The notes beneath the pieces were generated by a model. The model was not told the DNA's origin. It made no database searches and worked only from the letters and a program-made list of their open reading frames with translations. The translations under genes and the position numbers were made by a program. This document shows positions 1 through 12,600 of a stretch of 64,000 bases of DNA, one piece after another. Each line of letters opens with the position of its first letter. Positions within the stretch are counted from its first letter, which is position 1. The stretch comes from Lepturacanthus savala (taxonomy: Eukaryota; Chordata; Actinopteri; Scombriformes; Trichiuridae): positions 19,283,690 to 19,347,689 of the forward strand of contig CM060463.1 in NCBI GenBank assembly GCA_030544235.1. Direction: 5' to 3'.

Positions 1-1460
1 ATTGGGGCATTTTAAGGTACTTAAAACCCGACTGATGATGACAGCGTATTCAGTTTTTATTTAGTTTTTTTGCTTTTATACTTATTCATGTCAGTGTTTC
101 TGAAGTGTACAAGTCACTGGAAAGACGACAGAGGAAAAACAAAAAAAATCCTTCCATAAAGAAACTCACCTTTAATGAGTGGCGTTGCATCACTAGTGCG
201 CACCTCAGTGTTTTATTGTGTAATTTGTTCATATTTCTGTCATTTCTTTTAACATTCCTTTTAGGCTTTTGAACAAGCAACGATTTATTAAATCATGGTT
301 CAACTTTGACTTCAAACCCGAAGCAATGGTACGAGTTGATTTCTTTTTAAAGGGTATTATTGGCATCATGGTTGGCGCGCAGTTCTTGTGTCGGACACAA
401 GGTGGCACTGACGTGCGAAAGACTCCCTGGCGTTTTATTCTGTCGAGTTGATTCAAGCTAATTTGTTGATTATATACTACTACAGGTTCATTAGATGTAG
501 TTCATCTTGTCACACTTTTCACTTGGAGCACAGATGTTTTATATATGAACGGATGATTGCCGGTGTTTTCTTATTTAAAAGACAAAAGGCTCACTCGTGG
601 TTAGAAGGGCTGGGTATGGCTGGATATTTGTCTTGTGTCAGACTCCGGTTCCCTTTCAAATAGCGTTGTCCTCCATGCTTGAATTAAAGGGCTTAATTTA
701 GGTAAAGGTAACTTATGGTGAGGCATCTCAGAGATGACAGGGTCGGGGCTTAGGTTAAGCTGGAGTTCACTCATATTGACAGGGAAACGGACTTTGACGC
801 AACATGGAAAAGAATACGATGCCACAACAAAATATGACATTTTTGATACTTTACTTTGCAGAGTATGAACACGCCATTCAATGAAAATCACTTCTAAACC
901 CCACCGCCGTTTTAATATTGTCTTAACACAAACCTTGTCAATGCTATAGAGAGAATTTTAGTAACCAAGGTGTAACGGGGTTTGGTAGGCAGCGTTGACG
1001 GAGACCAAAACAGATGACCATGAAAAAGATCTGTATTTTTTTTTTCCCACAACTGTCGTTATGGTCCGTGCCCTCTTGGAGAGCGTCGAGGTGCGTCAAG
1101 TTGAGCCGAACGTGTCGTTTCCATGTCCAGGCTCAGCGTGTCAGAATGTAGCCCACAGGGTTATCGCTACATTAGTTAACACGAGCAGGTAAAGACTTAT
1201 GGGCGGGTGCTCGTTCTGTCACAGCCGGGTCAAATGGGTGACGAGTCGTCTGAGGGAAAAACTATAACTGTTGTTAGGCTGTATAAATTTGGCGATGTAG
1301 AGCAGGCTCTGCAAGGAGCAACTTTAAGGATGTTTCTTATTTCGTGTGTTTATATCATTGTACATACTGATTTCAAATGTAACTGTAGTGATTTAACCTG
1401 TTTAATAAGAGAATGCAAATTCTCACAGATACTGGTGTAATAAAGTATTCTTGAAATTGT
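1..1460 (+). other. Probable non-coding 3' end of an upstream gene
   Basis: No open frame here resembles a protein family I know, and the longest frames are below 100 codons with no convincing splice context. The stretch ends in a canonical AATAAA at 1439-1444, followed within about 20 bases by a GT-rich tract (1458-1476). That is the usual layout of a vertebrate cleavage and polyadenylation site on the + strand. My reading is that this is 3' UTR or terminal non-coding sequence of a gene starting left of the window. In mammals the gene left of SETD5 is THUMPD3, but nothing seen here identifies it. It could also be a non-coding transcript or chance. Confidence 0.3.
1439..1444 (+). terminator. 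Candidate poly(A) signal
   Basis: AATAAA followed by a GT-rich downstream element (TTGTTTGTGGTGGTG, about 15-35 bases on). Both parts of a vertebrate poly(A) site are present. Confidence 0.4.
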
Positions 1461-1768
1461 TTGTGGTGGTGTTATTAAGAAACGTAATGTTTTGAATCAG
1501 GCGAGATGTTAATTTGATTCGGGGTAAATTAAATTGATCAGGAGTTGGTTCTTTTTTTTTTTCCTTTCACTTTTCCAGGCCTTCAGAACAGAGTGGTGGA
1601 GGAGCCGCTGACCAACTGGATGTCCATCTGTCTTTAGGCTTTCCTAAGGTTCACATAACACAGTGACTTGTGTATTCAGTCAGTGGCAGTGGTAATTATG
1701 TGTAGGTTTATACAGCTATCCTATAATAATTTGCATATCATCACCCTATTAAGTCTTTTTCTTTTCAG

Positions 1769-2540
1769 GTTTTGGGGAAAACTCAAAATCTATCAAATAC
1801 AGAGATTATATTTATCATTTCATTCAAAACGGCCTTGACAGTGAATGACTGTGGACATACATAGAACATTGTATGTCACTTATGTAACATTAAAGAATAT
1901 TAGGGAATAAAGTGCCTTTAAAAAAAATCTAGTGTGACTTTGGGCAACTTTAAACCAGGCTTAAACTGCTTTTTCATTCCATAGTAAAAACTCACAACTT
2001 ACATTATTACCTGGAGTTTAATTAAACTAATGTCAGGTAAATCTAATTGGTCAGGAGAACGTTCTGTTTTTCATCACTTTCCCAGGTCTATTTTTTAATA
2101 AATGTAACTCATTTCTAATTTCTTTTTCTCCTTTTGACGACTTTTTAAACCTGAGATGTGGCAAATTTTCAATGAAGTGATGACACTCAACATGTTAAAT
2201 GGACTGAAGATCCTGGAACTTAATTACATTTATTTATATGTACAGCAATTATATTTTATTAATAATGTATAACTTCTGAAATTTAGAGTAATTACTATTG
2301 AACATTATAGCCTAAAGCCTTTATCACTCACTAGTAGATCCAATCATGAAAGTTACTTTTGACTTAGGCAAAAAAATAAAATGGCCTAAGTAAAATGGGT
2401 ATTGTCCTATATAGCGTAACGAGTATGATCTTTTCAACTCAGGAATGTGATTTTATCAGCATCATCAGTCTCGTCAAAAAGGTCCATTATGTTATTTTAA
2501 TAGACCGATGATATTATGGTTTTCTCACATTTCTGGAAGG
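1769..2540 (+). repeat. Unclassified interspersed repeat, copy A
   Basis: This roughly 770-base segment recurs in reverse orientation at 63,175-63,980 and in part at 53,880-54,390 (+) and 60,884-61,135 (-). Shared landmarks in order are a CCTTGACAGTG block, a TATGTCACTTATGTAACATTAAAGAAT block, GGTAAATCTAATTGGTCAGGAG, CACTTTCCCAGGT, and a tail with TTGTCCTATA and GATTTTATCAG. A small related fragment lies at about 1500-1580. No long open frame and no terminal repeats were recognised, so it may be a non-autonomous DNA transposon or a decayed retroelement. Confidence 0.65.
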
Positions 2541-2809
2541 AGAAGCTAGCCAACGGTTTTTTGTTTCAGAATAAATAAATTAATTAAATGAATTTTAAAA
2601 AATAAGCAATTACAATAGTTCGCCCAGACCCAACTAATTAACTTCCGAACTTTAAATGGCGTCCATCGTTCTACAGCTACATCAGGATGAAAACACGGGA
2701 TATTAAATTAAAATAAAATCCTACAAGTAACGCTACTTGTGACAAATACATGAAGTCTTGACATTGAACTCTTTAATCGTGCTATAAAGAGGTTATTAAA
2801 ACAGCTGTT

Positions 2810-3117
2810 CGCGACGGTGGTGAGTAGCTCTTGCTTCATGCACGCGCATATCATCAACACACGTGAAGTGGTGTCACCAGAAAATCCTTAACACCGGACT
2901 GGGAGAAGAGGCAGCATCATGTGCCAATTCACACGAGGGTCCAAAATGGAGTAAACGCTGAAGAGAGCATAAGACGGGCGCCCACTGAATGTAATTCCTC
3001 ATCCAAAAAGACATTTCTTCTCCGTCGCAGTCGAAAATCCAGACTTCTAGAACCCGCAGGGAAGTCGCCGTTGTTGTTGCTGCTGTTGAGCTAGCTGCAC
3101 AGAACAGGAAACTACAG
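2810..3117 (+). promoter_or_regulatory. Probable promoter and 5' UTR exon of the UBA-PTH2 gene
   Basis: Base composition turns GC-richer just before the gene, with several CpGs (GCGACGG, CACGCGCA, GGGCGCCC, TCTCCGTCGCAG). The patch ends in CAG|GCAAGT at 3117/3118, a strong GC-type splice donor that could pair with the acceptor at 3938 just before the start codon. There is no TATA box or other element that fixes the transcription start. The first-exon call is an inference. Confidence 0.4.
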
Positions 3118-3944
3118 GCAAGTAGGCTGGAAGGAGGCTAGCCCAGTTAGCAATAGCGGCTAACGTCAATGTTCTCTGATAATGTGGTGGAAACCAGAGC
3201 AGTTACCTTGGCGGTAATTGACTGTCGAGGAGACATTTACGTTAAACATAATTATGGTACATATTCTAAATGGAATAGTTAGCGTTTAGTAAATTTATTA
3301 TGAAAGAAACCCAAATGTGCTAACGTCAGCTGCATTGTTGTCCATGCTAATGTGAATGGTATGTAGTTTAGTTAGCTAGCGCTGTCACCTGCGCATAGCT
3401 AGCTTAATGTTATCTTTCTCATCTTATTTTATTTATGGCTTGTTTTTGTTGTATTTTGTGTCTCGATCCAAAAGTAGCGTCATTTGTATTTTTAATATCG
3501 ATTTATCTCATAAGAAGATAACGTAAAACCTATGCATCTTTTTAAATTACGGCCATGCTTGGAATTGATGCAAATCAGTTTGCCTTAGCGTCCATTTCAG
3601 GTAATTCATGTAAAAATAAAACTGTAATTTTTTATAATTCTAAATATCCTTTATATTTAAATTTATTCCGTTTGCCATGTTGGATGTTCATTTTGATTTA
3701 CTTTGCATAAAGCGGGCATCCGCCCATATATATACAGATTGTCATGCTTATGATCAAATCCGTCGTCTCTGTCTGTGTTCCATTCACTAGGGTCTGTTTC
3801 ACTTTAATACGTGCTGATAGACGACCAATAATGGTCGATTTGAATGTAATCTGCTGTCTTTTGTTGGCAGGGGTGTTGTGTTTCATGTGGGCGAGCAGCT
3901 GTTCAGAGTATTCAGTGTTTCTGTTTACCTCGTTGCAGTGAAGA

Positions 3945-6900
3945 ATGGAGCCATCGGAGCAGTCAGGCCCAGACTCCGGCTCTCAGGATGTCAACCCTGT
4001 GTTTCTGCAGCAGCTCAGAGAGCTGGACATCCCTGAGGAGGCAGCCAAACAGGTGGGACTCCTACTATAGACTAAATATATCCCAAGAACTATTCAACAG
4101 TTTAGTCTCATTTAAAAATATTAAAGCTTTTTTTTGCTGCATCACAATTATGCTCATTGAATGAGTGTATAAGATTACCTCATGACAATTTTTATATAGA
4201 CATTTTTTTTTTATTTCGACACCAACATTCCTCCATGAGCCACGACTTGAAAACTGCAGCGAAGTCAAAACTCCACTTTTACGGAAAGCACAGGGCTCTA
4301 GGTGGGCAGTCTTGGCTGTTTCAGTCAAGAGTGTGAAGTACAGCCCAAATTTAACTGACTATTAAACTAGAGATTACCATCATAATTAGGTATTTTAATC
4401 TGAAATGAGAATGAATCTGCAGTGTTCATTCATATTTGATTTCTAATTATCAGTAAAGGCAATGATATGATATCCGACAAGAGATTTTTGATCATTCTCT
4501 CCTGGTGTAAATTTCGCTTTGCTTCAAAATGGACTTGTCAGTGTGAGCGAGTTAGGTTCACAGAGCAGGATACAAGTGACCCAGAATGGAGGTGATGTGA
4601 TTTTCTGGAAAGATTGTGGTATTTCTGACATGGTGGTAAATAATCAAGCGTCTGAGAACCACACAAACCACACAAAGGATTCCTTATATCAACTCCTTCA
4701 ACGATGCTAGTTGGACCCTATCATGTGTATCACATAGATCCCAAATACAATAATATATTAATGAAGCACATCTGACGACTATTGCTTCTTGCAACATTTC
4801 ATTCAATGTGGTAATAGATGTTTGTCAGAATAAATATTTTTTTTATTTTAAAAGCACAGATGGAACTAATAAAATGAATAATTATGCCATTCTAGCAACT
4901 AGCACAATGTAAGGCAGCAAATCTGTTACGTTATTGGTCACATTTGTGTTTGGCAGCTCAAATTCAGTCTATAATAGTGCAAAAAGCAGTCTATAATAGT
5001 GGTCTATAATAAATGTAATTAGTAACAGTAGCCTTACCACACAGCTTTTATCCTAAAAATTCCAATTCAGCACTGCTACAAAGAGAATGTTATCTCAATT
5101 ATATTTCAACTAATTGTAATGGTATACTCTTAAAGCTGCGGACAGGGTTCTAAATTATCAGAAAGCGACAAATGTGGGTTGATTTTCATTAAAGCTGGAA
5201 AAAAATTATCAGAAGGGTGTCTGCTATACATGTTTATATTTGACCTGATGGCTCAGAGGAAATTATTCATGTTTGTTCTTATATCATGTAAACGCTAAAC
5301 ATATAAACAGTGGTGTGAGGCAGAGCTATTAGTCTAGACCAGTGTTTCTCAACACACGCACACACAATAAGTGGCAATCAAAGCCTACTAGGGTAAATTA
5401 AGCATAAGACATACCAGGGCGTTCACCTACATCTCGACAGGATTTACTGCACAAAGTCAACAGCACAATACCAACCTATAAATTCACCTGTATCTCAACA
5501 CAGGATTTACAATATTAGAGAGAGAGAGACTGAGACAAAGCAGCCATCCGTCCTAGGGAGGGATGAGAGGCAGACACAGTCACTCCCTGTACTTGTTCTT
5601 GATGTAAGTCAGGCTTGAAAAGCTCAGTTTGCACAGCTAAATTGTGGAGAAGGCTGGTAGAATGGCAACGATGCTACTTGAGGCCCTGAACTCCTTTTTT
5701 ACTACCTGTCCCATTTAGATGTCACCAAATCCTACTTTCACTGTGTGATCTTCCCTGATCTCTGCCAGTTGCTCGTTTGAGCTTCCCAGTGCATGTGAAC
5801 TCCAAGGATCACAGACCCAGTCATACTGTGCATGACATGATGAAAACTAGTGATTAAATATTTCATTAAGAGTTTTCAGCCGCTGTGTGCTGCTATTTAA
5901 ATGCACACTGCACAGGGGAAACATCTCTGACTGGGGCACTGACTATAGAATTTTAACATGATGTTTGACCTTATCGGACACCCCAGGCATAGTGATAACA
6001 GGTGGTTTCTGCAATTTCTAGTACCCCTTCCTGCACTACGACCCCTCACTGATTACATTGTTTTAACCAATTATCAGTGGAATAAAATTCCAAGAAGCCT
6101 ATGTGCTGTTTATTAAATCTGTAATTATTTTCAGTATTAAGTACTACAGTAAATGTACATATTATGAAATATTCTTCAGTGAAATGACTAATAAAAGAAT
6201 AGTATAAAAATCCTATAAATAAAACATTTTTCTTGACACTGAATATTAATGTACATTATTGGTGAACCGTACGTGTTCACTGTAGACTCATGTATTTTTA
6301 ATAAGTGACATTTCATGAGTTGCAATGAGATTGAGATTCATTAATATATTAATGCTTATCAATTTATTACTTGGTATTAGGTGGAATATTCCCATATGTC
6401 TTTCTACTGTACAACGCCATATTTATTATCCTCCTCATTCTAACAATGTGTGCATCATCTAAGCATGAAATTCAGCTGCTAAACTTTCAGTGTGTCAATG
6501 AATGAATCATTTTATGCATTTTAAAATTTAAACACACTTCCTTTATTTGGACATACTCTGATGTATTGAAACGGTGTGCTTCACAGGAATGTCGTCTGCC
6601 AATTACAATTTTACAGCTGTTTGCATGTTTAAAATTTTTATGATTAGGATTGGGCAGCAATTGGAAATTAATGTTAATGGTGATTGATTAATTGAAATGT
6701 TCCAGTGACACCACTGCTAATCAGAAATACTACCATGGTTTGCGATCAGTGGTTTATGTTTATTCATCAACATTCATGATAAGGACAATCTGATGATCTG
6801 CCGGTTTAATAGAACCAATATTGAATACCACAAATAAAAATGCAGTTTTAATTGACCGGTGTTCATCACTATAAAAATAGAAGTTTAATTTAATAAATGT

Positions 6901-9251
6901 GTTGCTTATCTTTATATCTATATGTTTTCTTCTTTAACTGTTTTTTCCATTGTTTCTCACTTCTCCAGGCACTCCTGCACACTCGGAACGTGTCTGCCGA
7001 GGAGGCAGCCATGTACTACTTCAACAAGCTGGAGAATGAGGTGCCCATAAGCTAGCCTTAGTCTCCACAGGTACACCTTGGTACATTAGACCTCCTGGAG
7101 TTTGTCCAAAGCCAAATCTCAGTCTCTTCTCCTCTGTTGTGATCCTCAGGAGGAGGGAGATGATGACCTTATGTTCAAGATGGTGTTTGTGGTGAACATG
7201 GAACTCGCTATGGGTGTCGGAAAGGTGGGTCAACCATGGCCTGTGTCATGTGCCTTCTTCAGAGTGCTTCTCCTAATATCTGATCACGGTTCGGTTGAGT
7301 TTTTCAAACATGATTCAAGAAAAGAAAGCTAAGATTTCCTGGAAGACAAATCTTCAAAACTTATACACACAAAAAATAACTTTTTAGTAAAGCTAAATTC
7401 TGAAGCTCTTGTCCATACTGAAAATTAAATCACTCCTATATATTGCTTTATAATTACATAAAAGCTTTGCCTATATCTGAAATTATTGTGCTAAACTGAG
7501 TGGGATTGCTTTTATTGCAGAACTATCTTCAGTGTACACCTGTTTTGAACTTGGACAGAAAGCCCATTTGGACTGCGGCTCAAACTTCTGTCAGATGATG
7601 GTGTCAGTGTGAATTGTTCCATGTTTTTGTGCAGGTGGCTGCCCAGGTTGGTCATGCTGCTGTGGGTTTGTACCAGGCTCTGCAGGAGAAGAACAGCTGG
7701 AGGGAGATGGCCTGGAAGTGGGATCGCAGCGGGTAAGGCTTCAACAGTTTTGCTTTTTGAGATGTGTTATGTATCAAAGCTGTCATGTCCATATTTGAAA
7801 CTCTGCTACTTCCAGCATCACAGTTTTCACTTCAGAAGAAGCAAGCTTGTTCTATGGTTGCTGTTTGCAGAAACACAAAATATTACTCCATTGATATTTC
7901 ACTTTAGTTCACAAGTATTTGCACATTTTGCAATACTTGCTTTAGAAGTATGCAGTACCACTTGTTCCACTCAGAGCTGTTTTCACAGGATCCATAAGCA
8001 ACATGATCTGCAAGCGTTGTGGCTGCTGGAGCTTATCGCTGCCACTGTAGTCGAGCCTCGTGTTGTCAACAGACGCATAGAACACAACCCAGAAGCAATG
8101 GAACAATCTGCCCCAAGTCTGTTTTCTATGAAGCTGCACTGAAGTTGCATCAATCTTGCACAGAGCAGAATGAGACAGATCAGGAAAGGCACAGAGCATC
8201 TGGTCAATCGTTTATTCACAGTCAGATTCCTGACATTTTGGCTACGTTCAAACTGCAGCTTAAAGTGACCCAAATCCAATTTTTTCACCCCTATGTGACC
8301 TGTATCTCATCTTTTAATGACAGTCTGACACAGATACTCACCATTAGCGTCCATGTTCACTTGTGTAAATGCTGAGGTGTGTGTGTCGCTGTGTAACAAT
8401 GTCATGTCCTCCAATGTGCATGCAGGACACTTTCGGGGCATTTAAAGTTCACGCTGGAAATCACATACAAGTCGTATTCAATTGGGAATGTTAATGACCT
8501 TGCACAAAAAAAAAAAACAGAATTGAGGATTAAGACCTGCGGACTGAAAAGAGCCTTAGTCATGACCAGTGAAATTTAAATCGCCCACTAACCCACAGTT
8601 CTCCCATGTGACCCGTCCTCTGGTAGGACGGAGCAAAGCAGCGTTGCTTACAGGTCACGTCACTTATGCATCCTGTGGAATCAAGTAGTCTGTCTCTTTA
8701 ATCTTTTAAACATTTTATCCTGCAGCAGGATAGCTGTGCTACTTTTTCTTTTTTTTTTCCCTCCAATCATTGCTCACCATCTGTCTGTTGTTCTTGTCAT
8801 ATTAGATTTGCTGTACAATTAGCTATTTTATTGACTTAAAACATACCTTACCTTTACTGGCAGAATTCATAATATTGCTGAATAATAAATTTAAATTGTT
8901 ATCGATGGGAAAAAAATACATGTCCCTGGTTTCAATACAGAGCCAAAAAGGTGGTTGTCCAGGGCACCAATGTGGCTCATCTACTGGAGCTGCAAGCCCT
9001 GGCCATGAGCCTCAGCCTGCCCACTTACCTGGTCCAGGATGCAGGGCTGACCCAGGTGAGGGGGAAACTAGTTCTTAATTTCATATTTGTCAGTGTTGCC
9101 CAGGGCCCTGTGGGAAGACATTTGAGAATCTCTATGCTAAAACGATTCTTCTTGTCTTTGGCAGGTGGAGGCCGGCTCCCGCACCATCCTGGCTATCATG
9201 GGTGAGGAGGAGATGGTGAACAACGTCACTGGGAGCCTGAAGCTGCTCTGA
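3945..9251 (+). CDS. UBA-domain peptidyl-tRNA hydrolase 2 (PTH2) family protein
   Basis: Six coding exons: 3945-4052, 6969-7040, 7150-7224, 7635-7732, 8941-9055, 9165-9251, giving 184 residues. All introns are GT-AG and all phases match. The start codon has a strong Kozak context (A at -3, G at +4). Residues about 18-60 look like a UBA fold (QLRELDIPEEAAKQALLHT, then EEAAMYYFNKLEN). Residues 69-184 are a full PTH2 domain: the KMVFVVNMELAMGVGK strand-helix, AAQVGHAAVGLYQ, KKVVVQ, the conserved Asp in QDAGLTQV, then GSRTILAI and the C-terminal VTGSLKLL. PTH2 enzymes free tRNA from stalled peptidyl-tRNA. Unlike vertebrate PTRH2/Bit1 there is no N-terminal membrane anchor, so a cytosolic, possibly ubiquitin-linked role is inferred. 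It resembles the UBA-PTH2 proteins of fish and invertebrates. The family call is firm; the exact orthologue is not. Confidence 0.93.
4053..6968 (+). other. First coding intron of the UBA-PTH2 gene
   Basis: This 2.9 kb intron is AT-rich and shows no coding exon. A CAGTGTTTCTCAAC motif at 5340, typical of an hAT-type terminal repeat, begins a low-complexity, repeat-like stretch to about 5900, but I could not find the matching right end. The rest shows nothing I recognise. Confidence 0.5.
8240..8555. mobile_element. Small non-autonomous DNA transposon (MITE) in the fourth coding intron
   Basis: The left end GGCTACGTTCAAACTGCAGC is an imperfect inverted repeat of the right end, which reads TGCGGACTGAAAAGAGCC. 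The interior has the ATGTGACCTGTATCTCA block common in a widespread teleost repeat. There is no coding capacity. It lies between exons 4 and 5 of the PTH2 gene. Confidence 0.55.
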
Positions 9252-10140
9252 GGGGCTCAGACCTCCAGCGGGGGAGGCATGGCTCTGCGGTGCCCATGTG
9301 CAACCAGCAGACGGCAGCATTTCCCAGCAGCAGGGAGAGCCTTGGCATGCAAGAGTGTAACAACCTTTAAAAAAAAAATGTAAAAAAGACCTAAAGAAAG
9401 AAGGAAAACAAGACATGTCCCAACACCAGAAAACCAACACTTGGCCATTTGTTTCCCTTTCATTCTTTGTCTGAGCCGCTTAGTCGGCCATTGCAAGTGG
9501 GAGGGGAGAGAGACAGGTTCCTCACAGTGCAGTCCAGAGCAGTTGTATTTTTTTTTTCTGGGGAACTTTTCTCTTAAGAAACAGACCACCTACTTAGAAG
9601 AGAGTCTTATGAGAAATTTAATCAATTGTCAAGTCTGTTTCAAGTGTCTGATATGGCTAAATGAAGTATTTTTGGTGGTTGGCCAACATTGTAATTATGC
9701 TTATTCCAGGGGCGGTGTACTGTAGACTGTACTGCATTACGTAATTATACCCATAGCAAATGTAGTATTTCCCGGTTAATTCACTATTCCCAAGTGAAGG
9801 GTAACTTATTAACTGATATGTGAACACTCGTTTTTGACGTTTAAATGAATTTGTGTCTGTATGCAACTATTCTCCCAAAGATCCCTGTCCTTTAGACTCA
9901 ATTACTATTATTGATGAATGGTTATATTTTTTATTCATATGCCTGCTAGGCTCATATACTGTATAACCTGTGGTGTGCCACCCTCAACAGTATGCACAGT
10001 TACTGGACTTTGTTGTATTGTTATTTCTTCATGCAGAAGGAAACATTTATTCCATTATAAGTTTCTTTTGATATATTGGCAGAATTTAATGATGGCTGAG
10101 AAGTTCTGTGGAGCCAATAAAGTTGTTAGTTTGGGCCTAT
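9252..10140 (+). other. 3' UTR of the UBA-PTH2 gene
   Basis: Sequence from the stop codon to a canonical AATAAA at 10,116-10,121. Open frames here are not supported by family similarity. A later ATTAAA near 10,575 might be an alternative end. Confidence 0.6.
10116..10121 (+). terminator. Poly(A) signal of the UBA-PTH2 gene
   Basis: AATAAA, followed by a GTTGTTAGTTTGGG stretch rich in G and T. It lies 0.87 kb after the stop codon. Confidence 0.55.
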
Positions 10141-10149
10141 GCTGGGCCA

Positions 10150-11770
10150 AAATGTATGCACTCTGATTGCCTCTTGATGCATAGTTACAATAATTAATTT
10201 GATCAATGTATAACTTGGAAAGGCACAGGTCATTGTATGTCTATGACATTTGTTATGGACTCTGTATATTCTTGCACACTAATAATAACACACAAAGAAT
10301 AATGTGCGAGCTGTTTGTCTATGTTCTCACTAATGAAAATGTGTGGGCATGAGCTGCCACTCCCTTAATTCTTAGCATAATGTTGAGTTTTTTTAATTCT
10401 TTTGTTTGTGACTGAAATCCTGTCATCATGGCATAGTCGTGCATGCAATATGAACTGTGTATTTGAACTGACCATGGGAAACTCAAAAGTCATGTCAATT
10501 TTAGTAACATGTCCACACTTTGATACCTCCTGTGTTACAGTCATTTGTGTGTGAGTGTTTGAGACTACGGAGACAATTAAAATGCCTCCAAAATTAAGCG
10601 ACAAAGCCGCCTGAATCTTGTTTTTACCTCACCCAGAGTCTGACCATACAGACTATGCAGATAAAAGAGATTTGCTGGAGCTCTGGCAGTGAAAGCGGTG
10701 TGGGGGAGGGTTGAACACAGCCATGTTGCAGTGCGCGGTTTGGGCTGGCCATATGACATTGCTTTTTCACCGCAGTAACAATGGCAGCATTGTGAAATAC
10801 GGCCATCGCTAACCACGGCAGTCCGGCTGGGAAACTTATAGACACGGCTTTCAGTTATTAACCTCATGACGTGCTCTGAAATGATTCTGCTGGTTGTATT
10901 TATAAAGGGCAACAGACGGGGAGGATGCCAGGGGGGTGAAAAAAAAAAAAAGAGGACAGGGAAGTGGACAGTCACTTTCCCAAAAGGCCAACACATGGAT
11001 ATTGGTGAAATTCAAAGTAACATCAAACATTAAGATAATAGTTCATCCTTTCTTGTGGGGCCTGTTTTTTTTATTATATAATACATTATGCACTATTAAA
11101 GATGCATTGTTTCTTGGCTTAGCTAGATTGTGTTATTTTCTCACAGCAAAAGTGTACCAATAAACTACACATGCTCATGTTCAAATAGACTAAATTCCTG
11201 ACATTAGTTCCCATGACATTGAGGTTCTGCTAGCTTGTCAGCACAATAAATATGCCTACATCTCTACTAATGAAAACTAAGTGGCAATAGGTAGCCTGGT
11301 GTCTACATTCATTCCACTGCTTTGTTCGGCCTCTTATCTACATTTCATCACATGTATCCAATACATGATAACCATCATGATGTCTCCCTTTTATTCTGCT
11401 GCATGACAGTAGGAATCACAACTACTTGACATGATGCAAGCCACTCAGCCGCAATGTTATAATTGTAATATTCTGCTGTCTAATGTCGTCGCTCGTCAGA
11501 CCTCCGCAACAAATGACGTTGGCATTTATCAGCGCAGCCAATCCAAAGTCGCCTCCAAGTCTCATGACATGACATGAAACCAATCGCGTCATTGTTACTA
11601 TTGTGTTCAGAAATACCACAGTGAAACGCCATGTATTTATTCACTCGTTTCTATTAGACAAAACAACGTATTTTTACGTTATAAAAAAGACGTTGTGCTT
11701 GTGCCTTCATCTGGTACAACTCTAACGAGTACGTTTGCTCTTTTTGAACCCATGGTTTTCGTTGTGTCGG
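10150..11770. other. Intergenic spacer between the two genes
   Basis: About 1.6 kb with no supported gene or RNA. Part of it, 10,660-10,870, is GC-richer on the minus strand, but its open frames end without splice context or family resemblance. Confidence 0.5.
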
Positions 11771-11784
11771 TCTTTTTTTCTCTC

Positions 11785-12600
11785 TATATAAGTGTGGGAA
11801 AGAGACTGATTTCAGCAGCGGGACGTGAAGTAGGAGGGGCCGGTGAATGAGTAGATGCAACCCGGGAGTACTGGTCAATTTTCCTGTCCAGCCCCTTGAG
11901 CAGACGCTACCGGAGCGGAGCGGAGCGACACCTCGTTCTCCGCTCATCTGACATACCGGTAGGTGGGGCTGACCCGGTGGGCTGACCCTGGAACGGGGCC
12001 CCAGAGACCCCGTGTAGCTAACGCCTGCCGCTACTATGTATTGAAGCTCCTTCCACAAGTAGAAAGATGAAATGTACCCCTCAGATAACACAAAAAACGA
12101 TAATTCCACTAACGAATTAAAATTAAATCCACGGCATTTGAATTTAACACGAATTCCCCCAAAACCTTTGAAGATACAGATCCTCTGTAGGGTGTCAAAT
12201 TGTCTTCCGACTCCAGCCACTCTCTCTCTAAACGCTCCCTTCTTGTACGCCACCAAGCACACACACATATCATGAAGGAACTGGATTTTCGCACCCCTCC
12301 TCAAAGCAACGCCCGCCCCGTTTTTTGCGTAGCCGATGGAAAAACGGACGACGCTCCGGTTCGCCGCCAATCACGTACGCGTACACCTGCGTGTAAGCGT
12401 GACGGACAGGGGGTCGGCCAATCGCCAGCGAGGGGGCGGGACATCGCAGCCCCAAGGAGAGAGCCCCTGCACGGTCGCCAGGGAAACCCCGTGGCGTGGT
12501 TGTGTGTCAGTTTCGCTGGGACCCGCGGTCGGTGCCGGTGAGGAGGGGGATGGGCGCTCTGTAAGGATCCGAGACCGAGTCAGAGCCCCGTATCACATAC
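11785..12600 (+). promoter_or_regulatory. setd5: CpG-rich promoter of setd5
   Basis: A TATATAAG box lies at 11,785-11,792, with a possible start near 11,815 and a candidate donor (CCG|GTAGGT) near 11,960. Further down, 12,290-12,560 is a CpG-rich block with two CCAAT motifs in NF-Y context (about 12,366 and 12,416) and a GGGGGCGGG GC box (about 12,433), which is typical of a housekeeping promoter. The layout suggests at least two start regions feeding setd5. The direction is inferred from the downstream donor at 12,935. Confidence 0.6.

Noticed and set aside
269..451. 60-codon open frame on the + strand
   Set aside because: No family resemblance and no splice or start evidence; the lines around it look like UTR or spacer.
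995..1192. 65-codon frame ending near a GAGCAG|GTAAAG donor-like site
   Set aside because: Frame contains a T-run artefact (FFFP), no recognisable motif, and the stop lies before any useful donor.
7609..8142. 177-codon frame on the + strand
   Set aside because: It is exon 4 of the PTH2 gene read in another frame and continued through the intron.
10577..10996. 139-codon minus-strand frame in the intergenic spacer
   Set aside because: Low-complexity start (FFFFSPPWHPPRLLP), no family resemblance, no promoter or splice context.
11654..12370. 238-codon minus-strand frame over the setd5 promoter
   Set aside because: It runs through the TATA and CpG promoter region; such long frames arise by chance in GC-rich DNA and nothing in it resembles a protein family.
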